Part shown: one piece after another, positions 1 to 8,807 of the stretch
Numbering within the stretch: position 1 is the first letter of the stretch
How the letters are laid out: every line of letters begins with the position of its first letter
Origin: Tepidanaerobacter sp. DTU063
Lineage (GTDB): Bacteria; Bacillota; Thermosediminibacteria; Thermosediminibacterales; Tepidanaerobacteraceae
Direction: 5' to 3'
Assembly (NCBI GenBank): GCA_001512695.1
Contig: LFSJ01000195.1
Coordinates: forward strand, 4,353-37,719
DNA: 33,367 nucleotides
Position numbers and translations under genes: made by a program
The notes under the pieces: model-generated
Told to the model about the DNA's origin: nothing
Seen by the model: only the letters and a program-made list of their open reading frames with translations
Databases searched by the model: none

Positions 1-581
1 CAAAACAGGTGAAAACCAACTTTGTGACCAAGTTCATCCAAGAGCCGAATTATGCTGAGGAAAAGCAGGATGTGAATCAAGGCAAGCTGACAATGGGTTT
101 TAGGACGAATACGAAATACAGCGATGAGGATTATTATTCGCTGATGGTGTACAATGGAATCCTTGGCGGTGGCTCCCATTCTAAGCTCTTCCAAAATGTC
201 AGAGAAAAGGCCAGTTTAGCATATTATGCCTTTTCAAGGCTGGAGAAGAACAAGGGTTTGATGATTGTAAGCAGCGGAATAGATTTCGATGATAGGGAAA
301 GGGCCATTGAAATAATAAATCAGCAGCTCGAGGATATTCGTGAGGGAAAGATTTCGGATTATGAATTTGACAGTACCATAAAGTGTCTTGTCAATTCCTT
401 TAAGGAAGCCGCCGATAATCCAGCCATGATTATCAGCCTGTATTTAGACGGTATTTTAAACGGTGTCCAGAGGAGCACAAAGGAGATCATCGAAAACCTA
501 TATAAAGTGACAAAAACCGATGTGGTAAATGTTGCTGAAAGAATCTGTTTGGACACGGTATTCTTTCTTAATAAAAAGTGA
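1..581 (+). CDS. M16 family peptidase-like protein, YmfF type (5' truncated)
   Basis: The reading frame is open from the window edge (first full codon at base 3), so the N-terminal part lies outside. The visible ~192 residues look like the C-terminal lobe of an M16 (pitrilysin/insulinase) fold: a GILGGGSHSKLFQNVREK stretch followed by LAYYAFSRLE, the Arg/Tyr substrate-contact region typical of M16 C-terminal domains. No HxxEH zinc motif is visible here; it would be upstream if present. It ends 15 bases before a second M16 gene. That pairing is the same as B. subtilis ymfF-ymfH, whose products are known to be associated with EF-P aminopentanol modification; transfer of that role to this protein is inference. 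Family is fairly certain, exact role not. Confidence 0.8.
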   Translation, partial: KQVKTNFVTKFIQEPNYAEEKQDVNQGKLTMGFRTNTKYSDEDYYSLMVYNGILGGGSHSKLFQNVREKASLAYYAFSRLEKNKGLMIVSSGIDFDDRERAIEIINQQLEDIREGKISDYEFDSTIKCLVNSFKEAADNPAMIISLYLDGILNGVQRSTKEIIENLYKVTKTDVVNVAERICLDTVFFLNKK

Positions 582-596
582 GTCGGAAGGTGGTTA

Positions 597-1871
597 ATGA
601 TGGAAAGCTGTTTAGCGGAACGCTTGTTTTCAAAGGAAACACAAAGCGGCCTCAAAGTATATGTCCTGCCAAAAAAGGATTATAATAAAATATTTGCCAT
701 GTACTCTACCAATTACGGGTCAATAGACAGCGAATTCATAGTGCCGGGTACGGGGGAACACTTAAAAGTTCCGGAAGGCATAGCTCACTTTTTAGAGCAT
801 AAAATGTTTGAAATGGAATACGGAAACGTATTTGATAAGTTCTCCGAGCTGGGTGCCTCCCCCAATGCCTATACCAGTTATACCAATACCACATATCTCT
901 TTTCGGGCACATCCCATTTCAGAGAAAGCCTTAAATTGCTGCTGGAATTCGTTGAGTCTCCATATTTTACAGAGGAAAGCGTTGAAAAAGAAAAAGGCAT
1001 AATTACTCAAGAACTCAGAATGTATGAAGATGAGCCCGAGTGGCAGCTTCTGCTCAACCTTTTAAAATGCTTGTACCACAAACACCCCGTTAGGATTGAT
1101 ATCGGGGGTACGGTGGAATCCATACAAAATATTGATGTCGAAACCTTGTATAAGTGTTACCATACTTTTTACCATCCCAGCAATATGATTTTATTCGTCA
1201 TAGGTTGCATAGATCCCGAGGAAGTTTTCGAACTGGTTGAAAAAAATGAGGCATCAAAAGGCTTATCGCCGCAGGCTGAAATAAAAAGGATATATCCCGA
1301 AGAACCGACCACCATCCATAAAGTAAGCCATGAGGTAAAGCTTGATGTTAACGAGCCCCTGTTTTTAACGGGCTTTAAGGATGCTGATGTGGGTTCCGAT
1401 GGAAAGGCCTTATTGAAAAAAGAGATAACAACTGAATTGTTATTGGAAATCATGTTTGGCAGAAGCTCGGAATTATTTGAGCGCCTTTATGAAGAAGGTC
1501 TCATCGATGATAGGTTTAGCTTCGGATATGAAGGGCATAAGGATTACGGCTTTTGCACGATAGGCGGCGAGACAAAGGACCCAGAGAAACTGCACGGGGA
1601 ACTTCTTGGGTGTATTTCGAGCACCATAGAAAAAGGTATAGACATTGAGGACTTTCAGCGAGTTAAAAAGAAGTATACGGGGGAATTTATATCCGGTTTC
1701 AACTCCCTTGAGTTTATTGCGACGAATTTTGTGTCTTACCATCACAAAAACATTAATATTTTCGACTACTTAAAGGTTTTAGAGGAAATAACCATGCAGG
1801 ATGTCACAGAACGACTGAATAGTTTCTTTGATTTTTCCAGAAATGCTACATCCTTGGTAATCCCTAAATAG
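597..1871 (+). CDS. M16 family zinc peptidase, YmfH type
   Basis: This 424-residue protein carries the inverted zinc motif HFLEH at residues 64-68 and the downstream acidic ligand region ITQELRMYED (E139), the HxxEH-x70-E arrangement of catalytically competent M16 metallopeptidases. A C-terminal M16 lobe follows from about residue 180, including GRSSELFERLYEEGLID. The ATG at 597 has GGAAGGTGG just upstream. It follows the YmfF-like gene by 15 bases, so the two are probably co-transcribed and may form a heterodimer in which this is the active subunit, as in other paired M16 proteins (inference). In B. subtilis the ymfF/ymfH pair is linked to EF-P modification. A terminator follows, separating this unit from the dcw cluster. 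Confidence 0.88.
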   Translation: MMESCLAERLFSKETQSGLKVYVLPKKDYNKIFAMYSTNYGSIDSEFIVPGTGEHLKVPEGIAHFLEHKMFEMEYGNVFDKFSELGASPNAYTSYTNTTYLFSGTSHFRESLKLLLEFVESPYFTEESVEKEKGIITQELRMYEDEPEWQLLLNLLKCLYHKHPVRIDIGGTVESIQNIDVETLYKCYHTFYHPSNMILFVIGCIDPEEVFELVEKNEASKGLSPQAEIKRIYPEEPTTIHKVSHEVKLDVNEPLFLTGFKDADVGSDGKALLKKEITTELLLEIMFGRSSELFERLYEEGLIDDRFSFGYEGHKDYGFCTIGGETKDPEKLHGELLGCISSTIEKGIDIEDFQRVKKKYTGEFISGFNSLEFIATNFVSYHHKNINIFDYLKVLEEITMQDVTERLNSFFDFSRNATSLVIPK

Positions 1872-1914
1872 TTCGTTAGGCGCATATACAAATGAGGAAA
1901 AGCCTATGTATTTT

Positions 1915-1941
1915 AGATGGATTAATTCCATCTTTTTTTTT
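1915..1941 (+). terminator. Intrinsic terminator after the M16 pair
   Basis: AGATGGA (1915-1921) pairs with TCCATCT (1927-1933) over a 5-base loop and runs directly into an unbroken T tract to 1941. This closes the M16 unit before the mraZ promoter region. Confidence 0.8.
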
Positions 1942-1980
1942 GTCAAAAGAAGGATTTATAAAAGATTCATAGAATAGAAT

Positions 1981-2031
1981 AAGTGGGGAGAAGTGGAGTG
2001 AAGTGGTAAGATACACCATTAAAGTGGAGTG
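1981..2031 (+). promoter_or_regulatory. MraZ operator: AAGTGG repeats at 10-base period before mraZ
   Basis: Three consecutive 10-base units start with AAGTGG at 1981, 1991 and 2001. A fourth AAGTGGAGTG is at 2022-2031. MraZ proteins are known to bind tandem short G-rich repeats at 10-bp spacing upstream of mraZ, so this is probably the autoregulatory operator of the dcw cluster. The fourth copy contains the GGAG that must serve as the mraZ ribosome binding site. A sigma-A promoter should lie in 1940-1980. TTGTCA (1940-1945) and TAGAAT (1970-1975) are present but 24 bases apart, so I do not assign it. Confidence 0.8.
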
Positions 2032-2038
2032 AAAAATA

Positions 2039-2467
2039 ATGTTTATCGGCCAGTTTCAGCATTCCCTTGATCAAAAAGGCAGATTGATAATCCCCTCAAA
2101 GTTTCGGGAGGACCTTGGCCAGAGCTTTGTTTTGACCAAAGGTTTAGACGGCTGTCTTTTTGTATATCCTAGAGATGAGTGGGCTGTGCTGGAACAAAAG
2201 TTAAAAACTCTTCCCTTCACTCAAAAAGATGCCCGTGCTTTTATAAGGTTCTTTTTTGCAGGAGCAGTGGAGGCTGAAATGGATAAACAGGGCAGAATAC
2301 TGATCCCTCCGCAGCTTAGGGAACATGCCGGCATCGAAAGAGATGTTGTAATTATTGGCGTTTCCAACAGAGTAGAGATATGGAGTCAGGAGCAATGGGA
2401 AGCCTACAGTGTCAAGGCTGCTGAGTCTTACGAGGATATTGCTGAAACCCTGGACTTAGGCATATAG
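2039..2467 (+). CDS. mraZ: Transcriptional regulator MraZ
   Basis: A 142-residue protein, the usual MraZ length, built of two AbrB/SpoVT-like swapped-hairpin halves. Each half carries the family DxxxR signature: DQKGR at residues 11-15 and DKQGR at 82-86, each followed by a hydrophobic IIPSKFRE or LIPPQLRE strand. MraZ forms a ring-shaped oligomer that binds tandem repeats in front of its own gene and tunes dcw expression. The ATG at 2039 sits 7 bases after GTGGAGTG, which is also the last operator repeat. It is the first gene of the cluster, with rsmH 11 bases downstream. Confidence 0.97.
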   Translation: MFIGQFQHSLDQKGRLIIPSKFREDLGQSFVLTKGLDGCLFVYPRDEWAVLEQKLKTLPFTQKDARAFIRFFFAGAVEAEMDKQGRILIPPQLREHAGIERDVVIIGVSNRVEIWSQEQWEAYSVKAAESYEDIAETLDLGI

Positions 2468-2478
2468 GAGTTGTGCTA

Positions 2479-3441
2479 ATGAATTACCATCACGTGCCTA
2501 TACTATTAAACGAGGTCATTGAAATATTAAATCCCAAACCCGGGGGTGTGTATGTTGATGCAACACTGGGTGGTGGAGGGCATTTTAGGGAACTAATAAA
2601 GAAGGCAGAGTATAGCGGAACTTTTATTGGAATAGACCAGGACGAAGCGGCAATTTCAAATGCAAGGCAAATATTTTCTAAATATCAAGGAGACATCAGA
2701 CTTATTCACGATAATTTTTCTAACGTTAAAAAAATCATCAGAGAAAACAATATAAGTGCCATCGATGGAATCCTTTTTGATTTAGGGGTCTCATCTCACC
2801 AATTGGATAAGGGGTCAAGGGGCTTTTCGTACATGCAGGATGCAGTCCTCGATATGAGAATGGACAAGCGCAATCCCCTAACCGCAAAAGACGTGGTCAA
2901 TGAAATGTCCAGAGAGGAACTAAAGCGCATAATTAGGGAGTATGGCGAAGAACCCTGGGCAGGGCGCATTGCCGATTTCATCTGCGAAAGGCGCAAGCAG
3001 CAAAAGATAATCACAACGGGACAATTAGTAGACATTATAAAGGATGCCATACCTGCCAGGGCCAGGCGAAAGGGCGGTCATCCTGCCCGCAAGACTTTTC
3101 AGGCCCTTCGCATATACGTGAACAAGGAACTCGAAATTTTAGAATCGAGCATTAAGGATGCAGTTGAACTGTTAAAACCCGCAGGTAGAATTTGCGTCAT
3201 AACTTTTCACTCACTGGAAGATAGAATTGTCAAAGACGCATTTAAGTTTTTAGCCAGCGATTGTATCTGTCCAAAAAATGCTTTAATCTGCACCTGTAAT
3301 CACTTTAAAACCATTAAGATTTTAACATCAAAACCCATATATCCTTCACAAGGAGAAATCGAAGTTAACCCTCGGGCTCGGAGTGCAAAATTGAGAGCTG
3401 CAGAAAAGCTTTCTGTTCTAAAACCGAGAAAGGGTGAATAA
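2479..3441 (+). CDS. rsmH: 16S rRNA (cytosine(1402)-N(4))-methyltransferase RsmH
   Basis: This 320-residue class I methyltransferase (also called MraW) methylates N4 of C1402 in 16S rRNA using S-adenosylmethionine. Visible motifs are the SAM-binding DATLGGGGH near residues 27-35, GIDQD, RGFSYMQDAVLDMRMD, HPARKTFQALRIYVN and ITFHSLEDRIVK, all diagnostic of the family. I place the start at the ATG of 2479, 8 bases after TAGGAG and giving the normal MNYHHVPILLNE beginning. An in-frame GTG at 2473 is too close to the ribosome binding site. It follows mraZ and directly precedes ftsL, the standard order in Firmicutes. Confidence 0.97.
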   Translation: MNYHHVPILLNEVIEILNPKPGGVYVDATLGGGGHFRELIKKAEYSGTFIGIDQDEAAISNARQIFSKYQGDIRLIHDNFSNVKKIIRENNISAIDGILFDLGVSSHQLDKGSRGFSYMQDAVLDMRMDKRNPLTAKDVVNEMSREELKRIIREYGEEPWAGRIADFICERRKQQKIITTGQLVDIIKDAIPARARRKGGHPARKTFQALRIYVNKELEILESSIKDAVELLKPAGRICVITFHSLEDRIVKDAFKFLASDCICPKNALICTCNHFKTIKILTSKPIYPSQGEIEVNPRARSAKLRAAEKLSVLKPRKGE

Positions 3442-3442
3442 A

Positions 3443-3805
3443 GTGGTAGTAGCTGAAAGGGAATTACAGAGGAGAAGTTTTTATAGGGAAGAAGCATATC
3501 AGCGCGAAATACACAGGCGACAGCAAAAAAGCCATTCAAATCACAAATTGCGGTACATATTAAGGCTTGCTGTTATTGCCCTTTTGCTTTTTGCGGTTTT
3601 GTACAGATTTTCCGTCATTACCGAGTATCAGTACAGAATTGAAAAACTGCAGTCCGAAATTGAAGATATCAGTATGCAGAATGAGCGTTTAAGGGTGGAA
3701 ATAGCCAGTCTCAAATCCATAGCTCGAATTGAAGATATTGCCATAAACAAATTAAATATGAAAGAACCGGACAACAGACAATTCATATATTTAAATTCGA
3801 AATAA
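3443..3805 (+). CDS. ftsL: Cell division protein FtsL-like (FtsL/DivIC family)
   Basis: A small bitopic membrane protein of about 120 residues. It has a basic cytoplasmic N-terminus rich in Arg/Lys, one transmembrane segment at roughly residues 38-57 and an extracellular heptad-rich coiled coil at about 61-97. Sequence is poorly conserved in this family, so the call rests on size, topology and position between rsmH and the PBP gene. FtsL forms a trimeric complex with DivIB/FtsQ and DivIC/FtsB in the divisome. The GTG at 3443 has AGGGTGA five bases upstream. An alternative GTG at 3434 would overlap rsmH and lacks a good ribosome binding site. Confidence 0.85.
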   Translation: MVVAERELQRRSFYREEAYQREIHRRQQKSHSNHKLRYILRLAVIALLLFAVLYRFSVITEYQYRIEKLQSEIEDISMQNERLRVEIASLKSIARIEDIAINKLNMKEPDNRQFIYLNSK

Positions 3806-3828
3806 GAGTGGATGTGGGTGAAAAATAA

Positions 3829-5904
3829 ATGACGGTTCCTCAACAGCTTATTAAAAGGAGATTGATTATACTCCTTTTATTTTCATTGATTTTCAGTTTT
3901 CTTTTATTAGGACGTGTCTTCTGGATACAGTTTGTTCGGGGAGATGAACTTAAAGAGCGGGCACTTAACCAATGGACAAGTGATGTGCCCGTCGAACCAA
4001 AACGGGGAACTGTATATGATAGAAATAAAAATCCTCTGGCCATTAGTGCTACAGTGGACACAGTAGTGGCAAGCCCGCCAGACATTAAAGACATAGAAAC
4101 AACAGCAAATTTACTGTCTACCGCTTTAAATATGGACCGGGAAGAACTTGAGGAGACATTAAGAGAGGCTAAAAACAAGAAAAAAGGTGCCATATACATA
4201 AAGCGCAAGATAACTGAGGAGGAATCGGAGACAGTAAGGAATCTAAAACTTAGCGGCATCTATTTTACAAAGGAGCATAAGAGATTTTATCCCGAAAGGA
4301 ATCTATGCTCCCATGTGTTGGGATTTACCGGTATAGACAGTCAGGGTCTCGATGGTATAGAATTGGTCTATGAAAAGTATCTTAAAGGGACTCCCGGCAG
4401 GATAGTTTCCGAAAAAGATGCTTTGAGCAGAAAACTACCTTTTGGAGTCGACAAATACATACCCCCCGAAGATGGTTTAGATTTAGTACTTACAATTGAT
4501 AAAATTATCCAGCACATTGCTGAAAGGGAACTTGAGAAAGCCCTCGCCGAGCACAATGCCAAAAGGGGAACAATTATAGTGATGGATCCTAAGACGGGTG
4601 AAATACTGGCCATGACAAATAAACCCGATTATGATCCGAATAATTACGGCGAGTTTTCTCAGATACTCTGGCGAAATGCAGCTGTATCAGATGTTTACGA
4701 GCCTGGTTCCACTTTTAAGATAGTAACTGCGTCGGCTGCCCTGGAGGAAGGTGTAGCAAGACCCGAGGATAAGTTTTACGATCCCGGCTATGCTATGGTT
4801 TCGGGAGTCAGAATAGGTTGTTGGTATCATGGGGGCCACGGAAGCCAAACCTTTATTCAATTGCTTGAAAATTCGTGTAATCCCGGCTTTGTAGAACTGG
4901 GAATGAAACTCGGCAAGGATAGGTTTATGAAGTACATTAAGGGTTTCGGTTTCGGGGAGGTGACCGGAATCGATTTGCCGGGGGAAGCCCGAGGCATTTT
5001 AGACCCATCGAAAGTTGGGCCGGTTGAACTTGCCACAATTACTTTTGGCCAGGGAATATCTGTGACGCCTGTACAGCTCATTACGGCACTTTCCACCATT
5101 GCCAACGACGGTAAACTAGTCCAGCCCCATGTGGCAAAAGCTATAGTGGATAAAGAGGGAAACACGGTCCAAGAGTTTTCCCCAGCTCCCCTGCGTCAGG
5201 TCGTGTCATATGAAACCGCCCAGGAAATGAAAAAGATTCTTGAAAGCGTCGTCACCAACGGGACCGGAGGAAGGGGCAAGGTAGAAGGCTTTAGAGTTGC
5301 CGGCAAGACTGGTACGGCGGAGAAATATTCTCCTGGAAAATACGTAGTCTCTTATATGGGTTTTGCACCGGTTGATGACCCCAAACTTGCCATTTTGGTC
5401 ATAATAGATGAACCTACCGGAGGGCTAATATACGGTGGAACAATTGCTGGGCCGGTTTTTCAGAAAGTGATGGCTGATTCTCTAAACTATCTGGGCATAG
5501 AACCCAATATTGAGCAGGTAGAAGAAAGAGAACATGTTGCGGTCCCTGACTTGCGCAACCTGTATGTCGAGGATGCAAGGAAGATATTAATGCAGAACGG
5601 TTTGTCGGTCCGGATTGAGGGGGAAGGCTATGTAGTGACTGAACAGGTGCCCATGCCGGGGGCGGAAGTAAAGAAAAACACTGTAGTACTGCTTAAATTG
5701 TCCGATTCCCGCACAAATAAAGATCCCGTGACTGTCCCTGATTTGACGGGCAGAACAATCAAAGAGGCTACCGACATCATACATGCCATCGGCCTAAACA
5801 TCGAAATAGAAGGGAGCGGGTATGCAGTAAAACAAAATCCACCGGCAGAAGCAGAAGTAGGTTTAGGGACTACAGTCAAAGTTGAGTTTTCTCAGAAACC
5901 ATGA
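3829..5904 (+). CDS. spoVD: Class B penicillin-binding protein with two PASTA domains (SpoVD/FtsI type)
   Basis: A 691-residue peptidoglycan DD-transpeptidase. In order: short cytoplasmic tail, transmembrane anchor (about 11-33), PBP dimerisation domain (about 55-205), transpeptidase domain with S294-TF-K297, S349-C-N351 and K493-TGT, and two C-terminal PASTA repeats (about 570-626 and 633-688). It crosslinks septal or cortex peptidoglycan together with a SEDS polymerase; the SpoVE/FtsW gene in this cluster is the obvious partner. B. subtilis SpoVD has one PASTA and PBP2B two. This is the only class B PBP here, so it may serve vegetative division, cortex synthesis or both, and the symbol is provisional. 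ATG 3829 has GGGTGA upstream. Confidence 0.93.
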   Translation: MTVPQQLIKRRLIILLLFSLIFSFLLLGRVFWIQFVRGDELKERALNQWTSDVPVEPKRGTVYDRNKNPLAISATVDTVVASPPDIKDIETTANLLSTALNMDREELEETLREAKNKKKGAIYIKRKITEEESETVRNLKLSGIYFTKEHKRFYPERNLCSHVLGFTGIDSQGLDGIELVYEKYLKGTPGRIVSEKDALSRKLPFGVDKYIPPEDGLDLVLTIDKIIQHIAERELEKALAEHNAKRGTIIVMDPKTGEILAMTNKPDYDPNNYGEFSQILWRNAAVSDVYEPGSTFKIVTASAALEEGVARPEDKFYDPGYAMVSGVRIGCWYHGGHGSQTFIQLLENSCNPGFVELGMKLGKDRFMKYIKGFGFGEVTGIDLPGEARGILDPSKVGPVELATITFGQGISVTPVQLITALSTIANDGKLVQPHVAKAIVDKEGNTVQEFSPAPLRQVVSYETAQEMKKILESVVTNGTGGRGKVEGFRVAGKTGTAEKYSPGKYVVSYMGFAPVDDPKLAILVIIDEPTGGLIYGGTIAGPVFQKVMADSLNYLGIEPNIEQVEEREHVAVPDLRNLYVEDARKILMQNGLSVRIEGEGYVVTEQVPMPGAEVKKNTVVLLKLSDSRTNKDPVTVPDLTGRTIKEATDIIHAIGLNIEIEGSGYAVKQNPPAEAEVGLGTTVKVEFSQKP

Positions 5905-5970
5905 GATTTGAAATTAGATTCAGCAACAGTTAAAATAGATTTGACATCAGAATAAAAAAAGAGGGTTACT

Positions 5971-7440
5971 ATGAATATCTGTGAATTAATAAAGATTCTA
6001 CCTGGTCTAATTTCTGTAGAAGGTCCTCTGGATGTGAAAGTAAATTCGGTAGTGGATGATTCAAGATGCGCAAAGAATGGGGCGCTCTTTGTGGCAGTGA
6101 CCGGCGAGAATTTTGATGGCCACGATTTTATACATGATGCAATAAAGTTCGGAGCTAAAGCTGTAATTGGTGAAAAATCACTTCATTTTACAAATGATAT
6201 AACGTATATTAGGGTGAAAAACAGCCGAAAAGCTTTGGCAAAAAGTTCTGCATGGTTTTACGGCTTCCCCGCTGATAAATTAAAGCTTATCGGAGTTACG
6301 GGAACCAGCGGCAAAACCACAACAACCTACCTAATAAGGGCCATGCTAAATGAAGTAGGGGCAAGGTCGGGACTGATCGGCACCATAGCCAACGTTATAA
6401 ACGATAAACAACTTCCTACATCTTTTACCACTCCCGGGGCTTTGGAGCTAAATCAGCTCTTTTTACAGATGCTGGAGCATAACGTGGATTATGTGGTTAT
6501 GGAGGTGTCCTCTCACTCGCTGAAACTTCATCGGGTGGAAGGCTTGCAATTTCAAGTAGGAGTATTTACCAATCTCACGCGAGATCATCTGGATTTTCAT
6601 AAAAGCTTTGAAGACTATTTCTCTTCAAAACAAAAACTCTTTCAACAATCTAAACGGGCAGTAATTAATATCGACGATGATAGCGGTAAGAAGCTACTCG
6701 ATGCTATAAACGTTCCCGCATTGACTTTCGGTATAGAAAATTCAGCCGACTTAATAGCACAAAATGTAAGGCAAAGCAGCAAAGGGGTTTTTTACGATCT
6801 CATTTATAAAGATAAGAAGTATTCTGTATCTTACGGTGTGCCCGGTCTTTTTAGCGTATACAACTCGCTGGCAGCCTTAGCCGCCGGGATTTCTCTCGGC
6901 TTTGCCATGGACAGTTTAATAAAAGCCTTGCAGAATGTTGAAGGGGTGCCGGGTAGGTTTGAACTTATAAAAAACGATCGGGGCATAATTGTCATTGTGG
7001 ATTATGCCCATAAACCGGACGGCTTAAAAAATGTGCTTTATACTATGAGGGAGTTTAGCAAGGGGAGGATAATTACAGTTTTCGGATGTGGCGGAGACAG
7101 AGACAGGGGCAAAAGGCCTATAATGGGCAAAATATCGACAGAGCTATCAGATTTCACTATTATTACATCGGATAATCCCAGGGGCGAGGATCCGGAAGCC
7201 ATTATCCGGGAAATTGAAAAGGGAGCGGTTGGCAAAAACTATATGAAAATTCCTGATAGGCAAGAGGCAATTAAAGCAGCTTTGAGCATAGCTAAGAAAG
7301 GCGATGCGGTGCTCATTGCGGGAAAGGGCCATGAAACTTATCAGATTATAGGCGATAAGAAGATACACTTTGATGATAGAGAGATAGCAAAAGAGTTCTT
7401 ATATGGCGGAGGAGCATCAGATGAAAACATTAAACCTTAG
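5971..7440 (+). CDS. murE: UDP-N-acetylmuramoyl-L-alanyl-D-glutamate--2,6-diaminopimelate ligase
   Basis: A 489-residue Mur ligase that adds the third stem-peptide residue to UDP-MurNAc-L-Ala-D-Glu in the cytoplasm. It shows the ATP loop GTSGKTT at 111-117, the probable carbamylated lysine in FSSKQKLF near K220, YAHKPD at 345-350 and GKGHE near the C-terminus. DNPR at 401-404 is the signature of meso-diaminopimelate-specific enzymes, so the wall is expected to be of the mDAP type. ATG 5971 is preceded by AAAGAGGG. The last 20 bases overlap murF, which suggests translational coupling. Confidence 0.96.
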   Translation: MNICELIKILPGLISVEGPLDVKVNSVVDDSRCAKNGALFVAVTGENFDGHDFIHDAIKFGAKAVIGEKSLHFTNDITYIRVKNSRKALAKSSAWFYGFPADKLKLIGVTGTSGKTTTTYLIRAMLNEVGARSGLIGTIANVINDKQLPTSFTTPGALELNQLFLQMLEHNVDYVVMEVSSHSLKLHRVEGLQFQVGVFTNLTRDHLDFHKSFEDYFSSKQKLFQQSKRAVINIDDDSGKKLLDAINVPALTFGIENSADLIAQNVRQSSKGVFYDLIYKDKKYSVSYGVPGLFSVYNSLAALAAGISLGFAMDSLIKALQNVEGVPGRFELIKNDRGIIVIVDYAHKPDGLKNVLYTMREFSKGRIITVFGCGGDRDRGKRPIMGKISTELSDFTIITSDNPRGEDPEAIIREIEKGAVGKNYMKIPDRQEAIKAALSIAKKGDAVLIAGKGHETYQIIGDKKIHFDDREIAKEFLYGGGASDENIKP

Positions 7441-8806
7441 AGAAGTCATAGAGGCAACCCGAGGCAAATATTCAGGCAAACACTTTGATATACTAATTAA
7501 AGGCGTCTCAACGGATTCCAGAACGATAAGAGAAAATGACTTGTTCATCCCCTTGGAAGGACCAAACTTTGACGGTCACGATTTCATAAGACAGGCCTTT
7601 GAAAAAGGGGCAACAGCTGTCCTTTGCGAGGAAAGCAAAAGGGAGAAAGTAAAGGCTCTACCTGGCGATAAAGTTATCTTTGTTGACAACACTCAACTGG
7701 CATTGCTAGATTTAGCCGCCTATTACAGGGCGCTTTTTCCCATACCCTTTGTTGCTGTAACCGGCAGTGTAGGTAAGACTACCACTAAAGAGATGATTGC
7801 TGAGGTACTAAAAAGCAGGTTCAGAGTTTTAAAAACACCGGGAAATTTAAACAATGAAATCGGGGTCCCCCTTACTATGTTCCTGTTGGACGAATGTCAC
7901 GATATAGGGGTAGTTGAGATGGGTATGAGCGGCCTGGGAGAAATCCGCAGATTAGCTAATGTCGTAAAACCAAAAGTGGCCGTCATAACAAACATTGGAG
8001 TGACGCACATAGAAAAACTGGGAAGCAGGGAGAAAATCGCGCAGGCAAAGATGGAAATACTTGAGCCACTTACAGGAAAAGACATAGCGGTGCTCAATGC
8101 TGACAGCGCAGAATTGTGGAGGGCAAAGGAAGGGATTGTACCTAAAACTGTGTTCTTCGGCAGGGAGGCCGGAGATATCAGGGCAAAAAATATTGTTTCG
8201 GATGACGATGAAATTAAGTTTGACGTATACGGTTGCTATGGAGAGGCGACTTTTACGGTCTCATTGCCGGGAGTTCACAATGTAAATAATGCTTTGGCAG
8301 CTATAGCAGTAGGTTTTGAAATGGGTCTTAGCAAAGAAGAGATACAGGCGGGACTTAAAAAGCTGAAGCTGCCGGAAATGAGGCTTCAATTGAAGCAATC
8401 CTTTTTTGGAGCCGAGGTCATTGACGATGCGTACAATGCCAGCCCAGATTCCATGAAAGCTGCCCTTGATTATTTAGAACAAAGGGGTAGGGATAAGAAA
8501 AAAGCCGCCATATTAGGTGATATGCTGGAATTAGGCAATATTGCAAGCAGCGCCCATTTTGAGATCGGCAAGTATGCGGCGAAAAAAGCTGACATGATTG
8601 TTGCCATAGGCAGCTTTTCTGAAGACATTAAGAAGGGTGCATTGGAAGGCAAAATTGACGTTAACTGTGTCCATGCATTCAAAGCCCTTGAACAGGCCTC
8701 AGCAGAGATTATAGGACTAGTGGAAGACTGTGATATAGTTCTAGTGAAAGCTTCAAGAGGTATGAAGTTGGAGCAGATTACTGAGCTTTTAGTCAGGGGG
8801 TCTTAA
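7421..8806 (+). CDS. murF: UDP-N-acetylmuramoyl-tripeptide--D-alanyl-D-alanine ligase
   Basis: A 461-residue Mur ligase that attaches D-Ala-D-Ala to the UDP-MurNAc-tripeptide, finishing the cytoplasmic precursor. N-terminal substrate domain with STDSRTI, then the ATP loop GSVGKTTTK at about 115-123, central NNEIGVPLT and EMGMSGLGEI motifs, and the C-terminal DDAYNASPDSM motif typical of MurF. I choose ATG 7421 because GGAGGAG lies six bases before it. An in-frame ATG at 7403 has no such site. The start lies inside the end of murE. No ddl gene for making D-Ala-D-Ala is present in this window. Confidence 0.95.
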   Translation: MKTLNLREVIEATRGKYSGKHFDILIKGVSTDSRTIRENDLFIPLEGPNFDGHDFIRQAFEKGATAVLCEESKREKVKALPGDKVIFVDNTQLALLDLAAYYRALFPIPFVAVTGSVGKTTTKEMIAEVLKSRFRVLKTPGNLNNEIGVPLTMFLLDECHDIGVVEMGMSGLGEIRRLANVVKPKVAVITNIGVTHIEKLGSREKIAQAKMEILEPLTGKDIAVLNADSAELWRAKEGIVPKTVFFGREAGDIRAKNIVSDDDEIKFDVYGCYGEATFTVSLPGVHNVNNALAAIAVGFEMGLSKEEIQAGLKKLKLPEMRLQLKQSFFGAEVIDDAYNASPDSMKAALDYLEQRGRDKKKAAILGDMLELGNIASSAHFEIGKYAAKKADMIVAIGSFSEDIKKGALEGKIDVNCVHAFKALEQASAEIIGLVEDCDIVLVKASRGMKLEQITELLVRGS

Positions 8807-8807
8807 G

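Noticed and set aside
3784-3791. CATATATT before spoVD as a sigma-E -10 element
   Set aside because: The only upstream ATA that could act as a -35 is 25 bases away, well beyond the usual spacing.
5941-5970. Consensus TTGACA just before murE as a promoter -35
   Set aside because: A -10 at 17 bases would fall at GGTTAC (5964-5969), inside the ribosome binding region, and the start site would lie in the coding sequence.
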